From positions 31,433,501-31,497,500 of the forward strand of contig CM038043.1 in NCBI GenBank assembly GCA_021397845.1: a DNA stretch of 64,000 bases, read 5' to 3'. The translations under genes and the position numbers were made by a program. The stretch's first letter is position 1; the number at the start of each line of letters is the position of its first letter. The notes under the pieces were generated by a model. The model was not told the origin of the DNA, searched no databases, and saw nothing but the letters and a program-made list of their open reading frames with translations. The DNA comes from Areca catechu (Eukaryota > Streptophyta > Magnoliopsida > Arecales > Arecaceae). Of the stretch, positions 10,782 to 21,530 are shown one piece after another.

Positions 10782-12234
10782 TGGTGGGGGCACCAGGATC
10801 TGACATAGATTACTGGGCCTTATCTGGTTTACTGATTAGGATTTTTTCAAATCCTTAATAATGTGTCAAGTTTTGTAATCAAGTCTTGTAATAAAGTTAG
10901 TCCAGTTAAGAGTTTTGTAATGAAGTTAGCTCAGCTGAGTTGAATTGAGTCCTGTAATAAGTTGAGCTATCTCAACCTCCGTCCAATTGAGTCCTGTAAG
11001 TCCAGTATAAGTTTATGTTACATGTCCATGTCAAGTACCAGTTTCACACAAGAGGAAGATCACCAAAATAAAAGCCCATGAAGTCTCTCCACATGAAGAT
11101 TCCAGGCATATTCTTCTTCCAGACACCCCAGCCCAGAAGTCTAACTTCAAGTGAAGCCCATGGCACCCCATGTGCATTCCAATCTAAATTCAAATGGGTA
11201 CCCAGGAGTTTCCAGCTCACCAGAAGACATGAACCAAGCCCATGCACCATTTATTGGAAGCCGCCCAAACCAAATGAATCAAGCCCATGCGCTAAACTCT
11301 TTTGTAGGTCGCCCAAGCCCTTTGGAGGATGCCCTTGCTGCCCAAAATCCAAGCCCAAGAGAAGTTGGCATCCAAGCCCAAGTGAAGCCCTCTTGACCAA
11401 GTCCAAGAGAGGGAGAAATCCAATTCAAACAAGGATATCTAGTTTTATTTCCACTCAAATTGTATACTTCTAGTTTTAAGCCAATTTGTAATCCCTTTCC
11501 TACTCAACTTCATAATTCTATCCTAACAAGGAGAGGACTTGGCAAACATCTATAAATACCCCACCCCTCTCCCTCTTGTAATCATCTATTATTCATGAAT
11601 GAAACTCTGCTGAAATTTAAGCTTGTTCTTGTGTTCTTGTGTTGAGGTGTGTGAGAGTTATTTAAGAGCCCTAGCCCATCTAAACCCTGGCCATCCCAAA
11701 GCAAGTCCTCCAAACCCTAAGACATCCAAGGAGAATAAGCCCTAGCTGCCCACAACAAGGAGCTTTCTTCCCCTCCAGGCCGCCAGCTTTAATCAACCCT
11801 AATTCCATCCTTTAAAATCCTAGTTTCTTTTCTTTGGTTTCCTATTTGTTCTCTTGCTGACCTCTAACACTTGCAAGACCCCCAAGGTGTTCACCTCTAA
11901 GGAGGAGGCCCTCTTTGCCTCTTGGACCGACCCCAGATAGTTGCCAGATCTAAGGAACTAAAGTCTTGTCTTCCAGGCGATGATCCCGAGTGCTGTATGA
12001 CCCCGGCTTTGAATAGATCTTCGAATCGATGCTTGGTACAATCCTTCCCCCTCCTGATTTCTAATTTGTTGAAGGTACTCTATTTTAGCATGAGTTCATA
12101 TGTGGGTAGGTTTGATCTTTTCATTACTAGTTTGCCTACTAATCTTTACCTGATTTCGAGACTTTAGACTACAAATTAAAATTCTAAAAGAATTACAAAA
12201 AAAAATTAGCTTCTATTTTGTTGCATTCATATCA
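10782..12234 (+). repeat. E1 3' LTR
   Basis: The LTR begins TGGTGGGGGCACC directly after the polypurine tract, with a TATA box TATAAAT at 11551-11557. I place the end at ATATCA (12234), because the sequence changes there to a gag-spacer relic (E3). The first 58 bases read in the phase of the usual polyprotein tail and end at a stop, with one internal TGA. The other LTR lies outside the window, so the right edge is not confirmed by a second copy or a TSD (candidate GTCTT at 12235-12239). Confidence 0.7.
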
Positions 12235-12593
12235 GTCTTAGGTTCATCCCACATCACAAGTTCCCCTTAGTCGACCCAAACTCGATAGGATTAGTATCCC
12301 TAGCTATCAGCCAAGTATTAGTCAAGTTCCCCTTAGTCAACCAGAACTCGATAGGATTAGTACCTCTAGACATAACCCTAGCATCCTTAGCCAACCCATC
12401 CCTGCTACATCATTGGTTCCCAAGATTGACATTAAAGAAGAAGTCTATAGGGCTGACCCAGATTTAGTTGATCAGGAAGAAACTCTAATTGAAGCTGTGT
12501 TGGAAGAACAGTTAGAGGAAGAGAACCATGACACTGCTACTACTAAGGCCTTACCTGAGGAAATGCTAGAAGAAAATCCAATTATAGAGCCTA
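12235..12593 (+). pseudogene. E3: gag-spacer relic of another chromovirus derivative
   Basis: Two imperfect copies of a unit (CCTTAGTC..CCA.AACTCGATAGGATTAGTA) near 12264-12360 match the region at 49165-49270 of E11. From 12413 an acidic frame reads VDQEE, EQLEEENHD and LPEEMLEENPIIEP, parallel to EQLEEENSD and LPEETIEKDLIVEP of E11. The frame is lost at 12594 where E4 begins. This is the outermost layer visible in the nest and was the target of both E1 and E4. Confidence 0.65.
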
Positions 12594-13357
12594 TGATGCG
12601 GGATGCAGATGATGGGGATGAACATAAAGAAAAAATGAGATTAATAGAGTAATGAGTTTTAGGTTTTTTAAAGTGATTTATTCTCAAAAAAGAGACTAGG
12701 ACAGGTTAGGGTTTTTATGTAATAGTTAGAGTCCTACCCACATGCTAAAAACTATCAAAGGAATAAAGAAAAATGGATCCTAGGATTAAGAAATCCTATT
12801 AGGTACATGTTCTCCTTCAAAAAATTAGATAAAGAGAGGAGGGAATCGGGTTTAACATATCAAGCAATGATGTCTTACTGTGGATGAGATCACTCCTCTC
12901 AGATCGGCACCTGGATGACCCGGTCACTTTTTCACAGATCCGTTGACTTTTTATCAATTTGATTTGAGGGCAAGGAAGACTTCATTCAGAGGGCATGGCA
13001 CCAGAAGGATCCTGCAAATGTCACAGGTTAGGATAAAATATGATAGAAAAAATACAAAATAGAAGGATGGAAGAGAAGAGAAAGCGAGATGAACACTGGG
13101 GCCGATTGGGGCCTGAAGGGGATGAAGATGCCTAGATCCTTCATGGGATAGCCCGGGGTTGAACTTGGTGGCCTGGAAGCTTGGGGAGGATGCCTGGATG
13201 TCTTTAGGATGGTGGCTTGGAGGTGGAAGTGGAAGGGGCGGCTTAGATGGAAGAGGGGATAGGGCGGCCTAGATGAGAAGAGGATGGAGGAGGGGGACGG
13301 CCTTGCTTTGGAGGGGAAGACGCATCTTTGGTTTTTTGGGGGAAGTGGGGTGGCTAG
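12594..13357 (-). mobile_element. E4: reversed LTR fragment cut by E5
   Basis: On the plus strand it starts TGATGCGGGA, the reverse complement of an LTR end of the type CCGCATCA; E12 starts almost the same way. Read on the minus strand it has LTR character: a pyrimidine-rich stretch, a CAG acceptor-like site near 13020, and a perfect hairpin TAGGAT-TTCTTA-ATCCTA at 12781-12798, about 187 bases from the LTR end as in the other LTRs. It is cut at 13358 by the 5' LTR of E5. The rest must lie beyond the right window edge. No coding is seen. Confidence 0.55.
12781..12798 (-). other. U5 hairpin of E4, loop TTCTTA
   Basis: Perfect six-pair stem TAGGAT/ATCCTA around TTCTTA on the minus strand. It is the E4 version of the hairpin found at the same place in E5, E7, E8, E10, E11, E12 and E13. 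Confidence 0.5.
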
Positions 13358-14866
13358 TGGTGTGGGCACTAGGATTAGACAGAGGCTCCTCAACCCTCTA
13401 TGGATCTCTGATTAGGGTTCTTAATCTTTTGGGTCCTGTAATAAGACTTCAAGCCTGAGTAATTTACTTTTGAGTCATATAATTAGTATCTAGCTGATTT
13501 CAATTTTTGGTTTAGTCTAGTAATTTGGCTAATTTGGTCAAGTTAGGGTCAATTGGTCCTGTAATTAGCCAAGTTGGTCCACAAGCTCAAGTCAATTTGA
13601 AGATGGGCTCAAGCTAGTTTGAAGATGGGTTCACAAGTGGGCAATCAAGTCAAGCCCAATTGAAGATGAGTCAAGCCACCTCTCCATGCCAGGTTAGGAG
13701 TGCTAACTCATGAGTGCCACATCATCAGTGCCATGTATCATGGGAGGCACCACTTCAGCTCATGGAGTACCACATCATCAATGCCACATGGCATGGGAGG
13801 CGCCACTTCATCAAGCACCTTGGGCGGCCAAGTAAAGCTAAAATCTCAAATTCAAATTCCATGGTTGACTCCCATTAATCTCCCCTTGATCCAAGCCAAC
13901 AAGATCCTCACCCCACTCCACATATCAAGCCATATCACCAAGGATCAAGCCTAGCATTCATGGTTGGTTAAAGCTTCATGAAGAGGAGATTCAAAATTCA
14001 AAATAGGCACCCCTTGATTCATGAAGACAACATCCTCTCTTCACTCCACCAAATCAAGTCTTGTAACCTCTAATTCAAATTTGAACTCAAATGTCAAATA
14101 AGGACTTAGGTGCTTATAAAAAGGACCCTAACCCTCTTGTAAAATAGTTTTTGATGAATGAAAATTTTGAGAATTTTTACTTCATTATAGCCCTTGTCTT
14201 CTTAGACTAGGAACTCTGTGAAAGAGTGCCTTTTTCTTTCGAAACATCGAGGGATGAGAGGCTCTAAGTTCCCTTCCTCCTTCATAAGCCACCCACCAAT
14301 CTTCAAGCTTGGACGCCCCTGGAAACTCCACCTGGATGCCTAGCAAGAAGAGCCTCCTCGACCACCATTCTCAACTCTTTTCCATCCCTTCTCACTTGCT
14401 TATTCCTTCTTCTTGATATTTTCTAACCCTTTCCTTGGGTGCTCACAAGTCCTCCAGGTGCCACTGACAATGATGTTGGTCTTCCTTGCCCCCACGACCA
14501 TCGGATAGAAAGTCGGCGACTCCGTAGGGTTGAAGCCTTGATCCTCTAGGCCATATCCGCGAGAGTGAGTGAACTCGGCATCGGGCACATCAGAGCCTTC
14601 AAGGTTTGCACCCCTAATCTCCTAAGTAGGTATTGATCTAGAGCTAAGTCCTATAGGGTTTCTCAATCCCGAGGTCCTCTCGTTATCTTTGTTTAGGGAC
14701 TATCTTTGCTTGCTAGAAAGTTCTTATCCTTATAGAAGCCCTAGTTCTATTCTTAACTTGACTTCGGGAATCAGTACATCTCTTAAAACCTAAAACTCAA
14801 AAGAAAAATCATTTGCATATCCATCTCATCATTAGTATAGTCCTACATCATCTTAGTCCCATATCA
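13358..14866 (+). repeat. E5 5' LTR
   Basis: TG...CA boundaries are set by the conserved start TGGTGTGGGCAC and by a PBS six bases after ATATCA. TATA box TATAAAA is at 14115-14121. Near 13697-13812 there is an imperfect tandem repeat of about 65 bases containing CCACATCATCA and GGGAGGC.CCACTTCA. The U5 hairpin (GGGT, loop TTCTCA, ATCCC) is at 14656-14670. The first 58 bases keep the conserved coding tail ending WISD and stop. Confidence 0.75.
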
Positions 14867-15749
14867 ATTTCTGGTATCAAAGCATGGTTAGGGCTTAGTT
14901 CTCTTCAAGTACTTGGATTGGGGGCTTCACTAAGGTCGTCTGGTCATAGGAAAAAGTAGGGCTGCAAGACCCTCACATCCCATTCAAAGGGGATTTCCTA
15001 TGGCATGTAGGGGTGCCGATGTGATTGACCCTTGAAGGAGAAAATAAGGAGATAGATTTTAGATCCTAAGGAAAAATATTTGCATCATTGATTTTAGCAT
15101 CTTTAAAAATTCTGTAACTTAGTATATGGTTTGATATTTTAGTTGTTTCTATGTGTATAAGTCTAAAACTTTGGTGATTTTTGTTTTTCTGGATTCCACA
15201 TAATTAGCAATATTTTTCAGAATTCTTTTATATTTTATTTCATCTTGTAGATTTTCTACATGCCTGATTACTATCTGAGAACAATTCTGCTATGAATTTC
15301 TAGCAAGTTCATTTCATCATACTTTCATTTCCATATAGTTTAATTTTGTACTTTAGGTTCATATTTTTATTTTCAGCAACTTATACTTCTACTAATCTAT
15401 ATCAAAAAAAAAAAAAAAAAAGAGAAATTTCATTAGGTATCATGTGCATGCCATCATCTACATAATCGACTTAAGGGCAGCAATATCACAAGATAAGGGA
15501 AGGATGTTATTACTTTTCCTTGGCCCGAAAACCACCAACTTGCATTTCAAACCCAAGCCTAACCTAAAATCAATTAGTAACCTAATAGCTTAGGGACATC
15601 CACGAGTTAGGTTTAACCATTGTGAGGAAGCTAGTGCATGCAACTCTTTTATTAGTACCGGGAAGCTAGTGTCTAAGACAAGAGGTCTAGTGTCAAACGA
15701 CCTAAGTGGTGTTGTGGTTCCTTAATTGGTTCCTTGCGAAAGCAAGGGG
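14867..15749 (+). other. E5 PBS and leader, first part
   Basis: PBS-like TGGTATCAAAGC is at 14872-14883 (one mismatch). The leader is non-coding and AT-rich, with an A run at 15404-15420. The covarying hairpin is at 15497-15519 (GGGAAGG, nine-base loop, CTTTTCC). Homology to the E2 leader breaks off at GCAAGGGG, where E6 starts. Confidence 0.65.
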
Positions 15750-17461
15750 TGTTGGGAATTGTGTCTCAAAGCCAATCATCTAGGCTGTAGACGATTGTGC
15801 TATCTTTGTATTTGTATATGAGTTTTTAATGAATAAAAGGTTATTCTTTTTGGCTGTTCATCACATGTACATTTTCCTGTAAAGAACTCTTATGTGTGAT
15901 GGAGTCCTTAGAACTACATTGTATTTGATATAGAGAGTATATATCATGTAGTTCTTAAAGTGGTTCACAACCAAAGAATACATTGTTATAGGATGACAAT
16001 GTGTCAAGAATAGGTTGTTGTATGTCGTATTTGTTGGTTATCCTCTTAACCAAGGAGTGTGGAGACACTGGTGTGACATGCAAGTGAAATGTATGACATC
16101 TCCTGAACATGACCATCTGCAGAGCTCCATTCTGCCAAAGGGTTGATCGCGAAGGGATATGGGTATATATGTCCCTCAGACTTGAGGTCACCATGGCAGC
16201 TTTCAAGCAACTCACTATGCTTTGGTACCGGACTACCTGGATTTCTAATCCAGTGACGAAAGGTTTTTGGGTGCAATCAAGTACTTATGGAGCAATGGTG
16301 GATCAAGATGGAATTGATCTCTCCAAACAGTTTGAAGTAATTGACTCACTATGTCTCAATTTAGCAAATCCTTGGTCAGGGTAGTTCTTGTGAGGAGTCA
16401 TAGAACTTGTGAGGTTGAGACATGATCTGGATAAACCAAATTAGGATTGGCAGTCGAATCCTAGGTCATCTTGAGCATTATGAGATCAAAGGGATGAACT
16501 ATATGGCAACCATATGCCAGAGGTTCTTGTGACGTGCTCTGCATCTTCGACCTATCTGGATGTCGGGTATCATTGCTAGATGAGGACTTTGACTGGTATT
16601 GAAAATGTTCCAGTGCTACTGACTTAGTGTTCGAACCTATGGGATCACACACTATAGAGAATTTCTATATGATCTTAAGGCTAATCAATGATTGATAATC
16701 ATTTGCCATCACCGAAAGTCAATATGATTGACTTTGTTCCAAGTGTCGACACTTGGATTTTTTGCAGGTGTCGACACTTGGCAATTTTTGTGAGTCAACA
16801 CTTCCTATGATGAGCAGAATTCTGGAAAGAGGTTTTTCGAAAAGATTTGACCTGGTTTGAATTTTGAATTCAAACCATTTTGGCTCCAAACTTTCTTGGA
16901 ATGATTGTCATTCCTTCCTAAAGAGTTTGGACCCATTTGGTATGACCTTGAACTTCTCCCCCTTCTCTCCCCCAGTCACTCCTCCTTCTTTCTTCTCCCT
17001 CTCATGGCTGCCCCCATAAATGAAGGTCATTCTAGAGGCTGCTAAAGATTATGCTAATGGTTCTTTGAGAGGAAGAAGAAGGACTTAGTGAGGACTTGGG
17101 ATTGGGTGTGAGTAACCTAGCAATCAAGCTAGGTCTTGGGAAGAGAGTTCTCTTGGGAAGGGTTTCCAGCTCTCCTCCTAGTCTTCCTGGAAGAAGAAGA
17201 TCGTCCCAAGGATCCTGAAGAGCTAGCACTCCGAGGGAGTTGATCAGAGTTGAGCCTAGGTATGGATTACCCATAGAGGCCAGACACATGTGTGGCTCGA
17301 GCGCCCTCCTCCTTCCACAGCTTCTCTCAGTATAAAGGAATGGTACTTTTATATTTGTGTTCTTCTCTTGCTTTGATGTTATGTTGCATGCTAGGTCATT
17401 ATGCTAGATCCTGTTGCAGGCAAATTGGTAGATCGTTTAGATCTATCTATCGAGCCTTCTG

Positions 17462-18980
17462 TGGTGCGGGCACCAGACTCAGAAGAAGACTTCAGGGCTC
17501 CATCTGGATCTCTGATTGACATTGCCCGAAGAATTAGGGTTTTCTGGTTTTGTAATAAGGGTTGACTTGGTCAACTCAATTTTAGTTTGAGTCTGTATTT
17601 CCCTGCAATTTAAATTTTGTTGAGTCATGTTGACTCAATACAAGTCCTAGTAGTGGTCTAGGTCTTCTCCAAGGTGCCACATTTTCTCCCAGGACCAAGC
17701 AAGTGGGCGCCACACTCCCAGCCACATGCCAGAGTCCAGGAGGTGCCACATCTCCATCCAGTGTGCCTTGGTCCCCACACCACAAGAAAGCAGGTCCCTT
17801 CTTTCATGCGCCACTTGGGGGAGAAATCCATCAAGATACCTCAATCCAAGGAGGAGCCAACTTCTTTCCAGATAAACCCAAGCCAGGATGGCAAGAATTT
17901 TTCTTGAAGAGAGGATCAAGGAGGTGCCCCACAATGTTCCATAAAAACCCAAGTTATAAAAGGGAAGAGAGCATGTCTTGGGGAGAAAATCAAGGAGGCA
18001 CCCAAAAGTTTCCTAAAGTGCCAAAGCCATGAAAGGAAGAAGCCTAAACTTGTGGAGCAAGACTAGGAGGTGTCCAAAAGAGCCAAACCATGAAGGGAAA
18101 ATCCTTGATTCATGGAGAGATACTAGGAGACACCCCCATAACCTGCCATTTGGAGCTGATTTTCAAGTTTTCTTGGAGTTTTTGGGCTGCCCACTCATGG
18201 AAGGAGTCTTGGGAAGAGAATTTGATGCCTAAAGTGTGGGTTAGTCCTATTAGTCCCACATGGGAAGTGTATGAAATTTTATTTCTTTGTTATGTCTATA
18301 TATTCAACTCTATGTAACTCTTGAAAAAAGCAGATGAATGAAATCAATTTCTGTGTGAGCAACTTTGTGTTTCTCTCTTCCGCACTTGTATTCAGGTGTT
18401 GAGCTCCGTGAGGGAGTAAATCCGAGTTCCCCAGGAACCTTGAGGAGGTGTGAGATCTCCAAAACCCAAACCCTAGGTTAGCCACTTCTACTCCAAAACC
18501 CTAGCCGCCCACCATCACCCTTCTCTTTCCACCAAGCCCTAGCATACCCCACCTCTCACGGCCATTCTCTCCAAGTCCAGGCCGACCACCAGCATCCAGC
18601 TACAGTCCGGATACTTCAGATCCAAAGCTCTTTCCAGAGGGAGTCGAATCAGCCTTCAAGAGAATCCGGCTCTTAGCGACATCAGCCTTCAAGTTCTTCG
18701 AACTGGTAAATCCTTCCCTGAGTCTCTGAATCCATCACTTGTTTTTCTTCTTCCCAGATCTTGAGTTTAGGAGAAGCCGACCCAGCCATGAGGTCAGTAT
18801 TGGAGGATCCATTGCGAAGATAGCCGACTCCGAGGATCCAACAATCTGCTCAAGAGAGTTCTTCCACCCAAATTCTGTGAAGATCACTGTCTGGTTGGTA
18901 AACCGTCTCTTCTCTTTATTTCTGTCCTGCTGAAAGTTCAGAGCGAAACCCTAGGTCTGGGAGTTTCTCAACCCCCAGCG
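17462..18980 (+). repeat. E7 5' LTR, left part (broken by E8)
   Basis: Matches the start of 31752-33494 almost base for base. The TATA-like TATATAT is at 18297-18303. A short intron-like segment starts GTAAATCC near 18713 and ends TTCTTCCCAG. The U5 hairpin CTGGGAGT-TTCTCA-ACCCCCAG is at 18957-18978. E8 inserted at the foot of this hairpin, duplicating CAGCG (18976-18980 and 27877-27881). Confidence 0.92.
18957..18978 (+). other. U5 hairpin of E7 5' LTR, loop TTCTCA
   Basis: Eight-pair stem CTGGGAGT/ACCCCCAG with one A-C mismatch around TTCTCA. The identical copy of the 3' LTR is at 33247-33268. Compare the stems of E10 (CCGGGGT/ATCCCGG), E12 (CCGAGGC/GCCCCGG) and E4 (TAGGAT/ATCCTA). Confidence 0.6.
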
Positions 18981-20607
18981 TGATGCAGAACAAATAAAGG
19001 GACGCGATGCGGAAGTAAACTATTTTTTTTGTTGTTGTTTTTATATGTTTGTAGAAGTTGGCTTCAAATCAAAGAAAAGTTAACCTAACATTGAAAGATA
19101 CTAATATGATGATTGAAAGCACAATTTTAAGGAAACTAAATTATCAGAGTAGTTCAGAAGCAACGGATCGCTGGGGGTTGAGAAACTCCCAGACCTAGGG
19201 TTTCGCTCCGAACTTTCAACAGAACAGAAATAAAGAGAAGAGATGGTTTACCTAACCAGACAATGATCTTCACAGATTTTGGTGGAAGAACTCTCCCGAG
19301 CAGATTGTTGTAACCTCGGATTCAGATATCTTCACAATGGATCCTCCAATACTGGTCCTTTGGCGGGTTGGCTTCTCCTGAACTCAAGATCTGTAAGAGA
19401 AGAAAAACAATTGATGGAATCAGAGAGTCAAGGGACAAATTTACCAGGTTGATGAACTTGAAGATTGAAATTGCTGAAAACTGGATTCTCCTGGAAGCTG
19501 ATGTGATTTTCTTTGGAACTTGCTCTGGATCTGAAGTAGCCAGACTGGATCTGGATGAAGGTGGATGGCCTGGACTTGTAGAGAGAGAGAGGCCGTGGGA
19601 GATGGATGGATCTAGGGTTTGATGGATTGAAAATAATGAAGGGTGGCTAGGGTTTTGGAATTTCAAGTGGCTAACCTAGGGTTTTGGATAAAGATGGAGA
19701 TCTCTCACCTCCTCAAGGCTCCAATGGAACCCGGATTACCCCCTCACGGAGCTCAACACCTAGAATAGTGCGGAAGAAGAGAAACCTAGGTCACTCAACA
19801 CAAGAGAATAGCAAAAAAATAATTTTTTTCATTGATTTTTCAAAGTTACAAAGAGAGGTCTATTATATAGACCTAAAATTTTCTTCAAGCTTGTACAAAT
19901 TCCCATGTGGGACTAAACTCCTCCAACCTCTAGATTAGGTAGAAAATCTTCTCTCTTGGCCGACCAAGAGTTCAAAAAAAATTGGGACGGCCATAAAGGA
20001 ATTTTTTTGGAATTTTTATGGCGCCTCCTTTGGAGTTGGATTTGGATTTGGAGTCCTCTTCTTCTTATGGCATTTCTTCTTTTCTTCCACTCCAAGTTAA
20101 GCTCTTTGATTTTGATTTGAACTTCAATTAGGAGTAGGTTGGATGTCCTTCTTTGATTTCTTCTCCAAGAGAAGTCCCTTTCCTTCTTTGCTTGGACAAA
20201 CTTGGCAGGTATGGGCGCCTCCTTTAAATTAGCTTCCAATTTGATTTTTTCTTCTTTAGATGTGGGGACCATGACACTGGGATGCCTCTGTGGCACCTCC
20301 TGGACTCTGGCATGTGCTCGGAGTGTGGCTGGGCGTGTGGCTTGGAGTGTGGCCTCCACTTGCTTGAACCTTGATTTGATTGGAAGACAAATGTGGCACC
20401 ATTTTGGACCAAATTGAAACCACATCGGGACTTGCACCGAGTCAACATGACTCAACAAAATTTAAATGGTGACTCAAGAAAAAAATAAAAATAAATAAAC
20501 TGGTTGACCAGGTCAACCTTTATTACAAACCCTAATTTCTCGGGCAATGTCAATCAGAGATCCAAATGGAGCTCTGAAGTCTTCTTCTAAGTCTGGTGCC
20601 CGCACCA
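18981..20607 (-). repeat. E8 3' LTR
   Basis: Direct repeat of 26250-27876. The minus-strand TATA (TATATAATA) is at 19861-19869. The U5 hairpin is at 19171-19192. The last 58 bases on the plus strand (20550-20607) also encode the end of the polyprotein. The polypurine tract is immediately to the right (20608 onward, reading GGGAGAAT on the minus strand). Confidence 0.93.
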
Positions 20608-21443
20608 ATTCTCCCAGGGTGGGAGGAACTCGACCCTGTCGAGTAAGGCTCAAGTTGGCTCTGGTATCTCTCCAAGAAGTCTGGGTCCAATTCTTGTAAT
20701 TCTTCTCGGGAGATCCAAGAGTCATCAGAATCTGGCCTTCCTTGCCAGCGGACCAGGTACCTTTGGTATCCTCGATTACGAGTAGAGATAACCTGATCAT
20801 CCAGGATCTTTTCAATCTGCTCTTTCCTCACAGGCCAGTTTGTTGGTGGACACACAGGGTCGGGATCACTCTCAATGATAGGGTTAGGCTCAAAAGGCTC
20901 ACTAGGAATCACAGCTGGCTCTCTGTACTCTACTAAGTCTGTAATGTTGAAAGTAGAGCTAATGCCTAGTTCTGGAGGCAACTCGAGCACATAGGCATTG
21001 GATCCTACTCTCTTTACCACTCTAAATGGTCCAGCTCCCCTAGCATGTAACTTTCTAACGGTTCCAGGAGGAAACCGTTCAGGCCTTAACCTAATCATCA
21101 CATAGTCTCCCTCAACAAAAGATTTGACTCGCCTTTGAGTATCAGCCAACTTCTTATAAGTTTCATTACTTAAATTTATTTTGGCATGAATTTCTTTATG
21201 CAAGTCTTTTACATGCTGTGCAAAATTCTCAGCAGATTCGGAGACTCGAGTGTGGACAGGTAAAGGGACTAGGTCAAGAGGTGTGTGAGGTTTGTACCCA
21301 TGTATAATTTCAAATGGACTCTTACCCGTAGACCTATTGACCGAGTCATTGTACGCAAATTCTGCCCTTGGTAGGTATAAATCCCAATTTCTGGTGTTTT
21401 CACCAACAAGACATCTCAGCAGATTTCCTAGGCTACGGTTCAC
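20550..21443 (-). CDS. pol: E8 integrase C-terminal half with chromodomain, 297 aa
   Basis: The frame is in phase with the upstream pol frame; only the TAG at 21531-21533 separates them. The reported GTG start is therefore only the first start-like codon of a continued polyprotein. It opens within the integrase core just after the catalytic Glu motif (HPQTDGQTEV lies at 21445-21475). Further on come AEFAYNDSVNRSTGKSPFE, the GPY/F-like module (GAGPFRVVKRVGSNAYVLEL, about residues 130-150) and the chromodomain (residues 215-270: EQIEKILDDQ, YLVRWQGRP, DSDDSWIS). The tail RTRLRRRL-like to IWISD runs 58 nt into the LTR. Integrase joins the cDNA to host DNA, and the chromodomain biases target choice to heterochromatin. 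Confidence 0.9.
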   Translation of the reverse strand: MNRSLGNLLRCLVGENTRNWDLYLPRAEFAYNDSVNRSTGKSPFEIIHGYKPHTPLDLVPLPVHTRVSESAENFAQHVKDLHKEIHAKINLSNETYKKLADTQRRVKSFVEGDYVMIRLRPERFPPGTVRKLHARGAGPFRVVKRVGSNAYVLELPPELGISSTFNITDLVEYREPAVIPSEPFEPNPIIESDPDPVCPPTNWPVRKEQIEKILDDQVISTRNRGYQRYLVRWQGRPDSDDSWISREELQELDPDFLERYQSQLEPYSTGSSSSHPGRIGAGTRLRRRLQSSIWISD

Positions 21444-21530
21444 TACTTCAGTTTGGCCATCAGTTTGGGGATGATAGGCAGTTGAAAACTTAAGTTTTGT
21501 CCCTAACTTATGCCAAAGGGTCTTCCAAAA

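Larger units (their letters stand above)
1..12234 (+). mobile_element. E1: old Ty3/gypsy chromovirus, 5' end outside window, split by E2
   Basis: The left end of the window lies inside the gag region of this element. Gag and protease remnants (about 240-1268) are followed by nested E2 (1269-7524). Coding then resumes at 7530 with the end of protease, RT, RNase H, integrase and a decayed chromodomain, and a 3' LTR starts at 10782. Reading across E2 is continuous in sequence, and the 5-base duplication GATGC (1264-1268 and 7525-7529) marks the E2 insertion. Many stops and frameshifts make E1 the most decayed chromovirus here. Positions 1-230 show no clear coding and are probably decayed gag or leader. 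Confidence 0.85.

Noticed and set aside
13028..13393. Pro/Ser-rich minus-strand frame of 121 codons, considered as a host exon.
   Set aside because: It crosses the E4/E5 junction at 13358, so it cannot be an old gene; the left part is LTR sequence of E4.
16109..16384. A 91-codon frame in E6.
   Set aside because: No domain, no codon pattern, inside LTR-like sequence with overlapping frames on the other strand.
19322..19666. A 114-codon frame repeated almost exactly at 26591-26935, and other paired frames (19913/27182, 17703/31993, 43024/61685, 53299/58449).
   Set aside because: Each pair lies at the same place in the two LTRs of one element or in LTRs of one family. The frames have LTR composition, no family signature and no start context; they are chance frames preserved by recent duplication.
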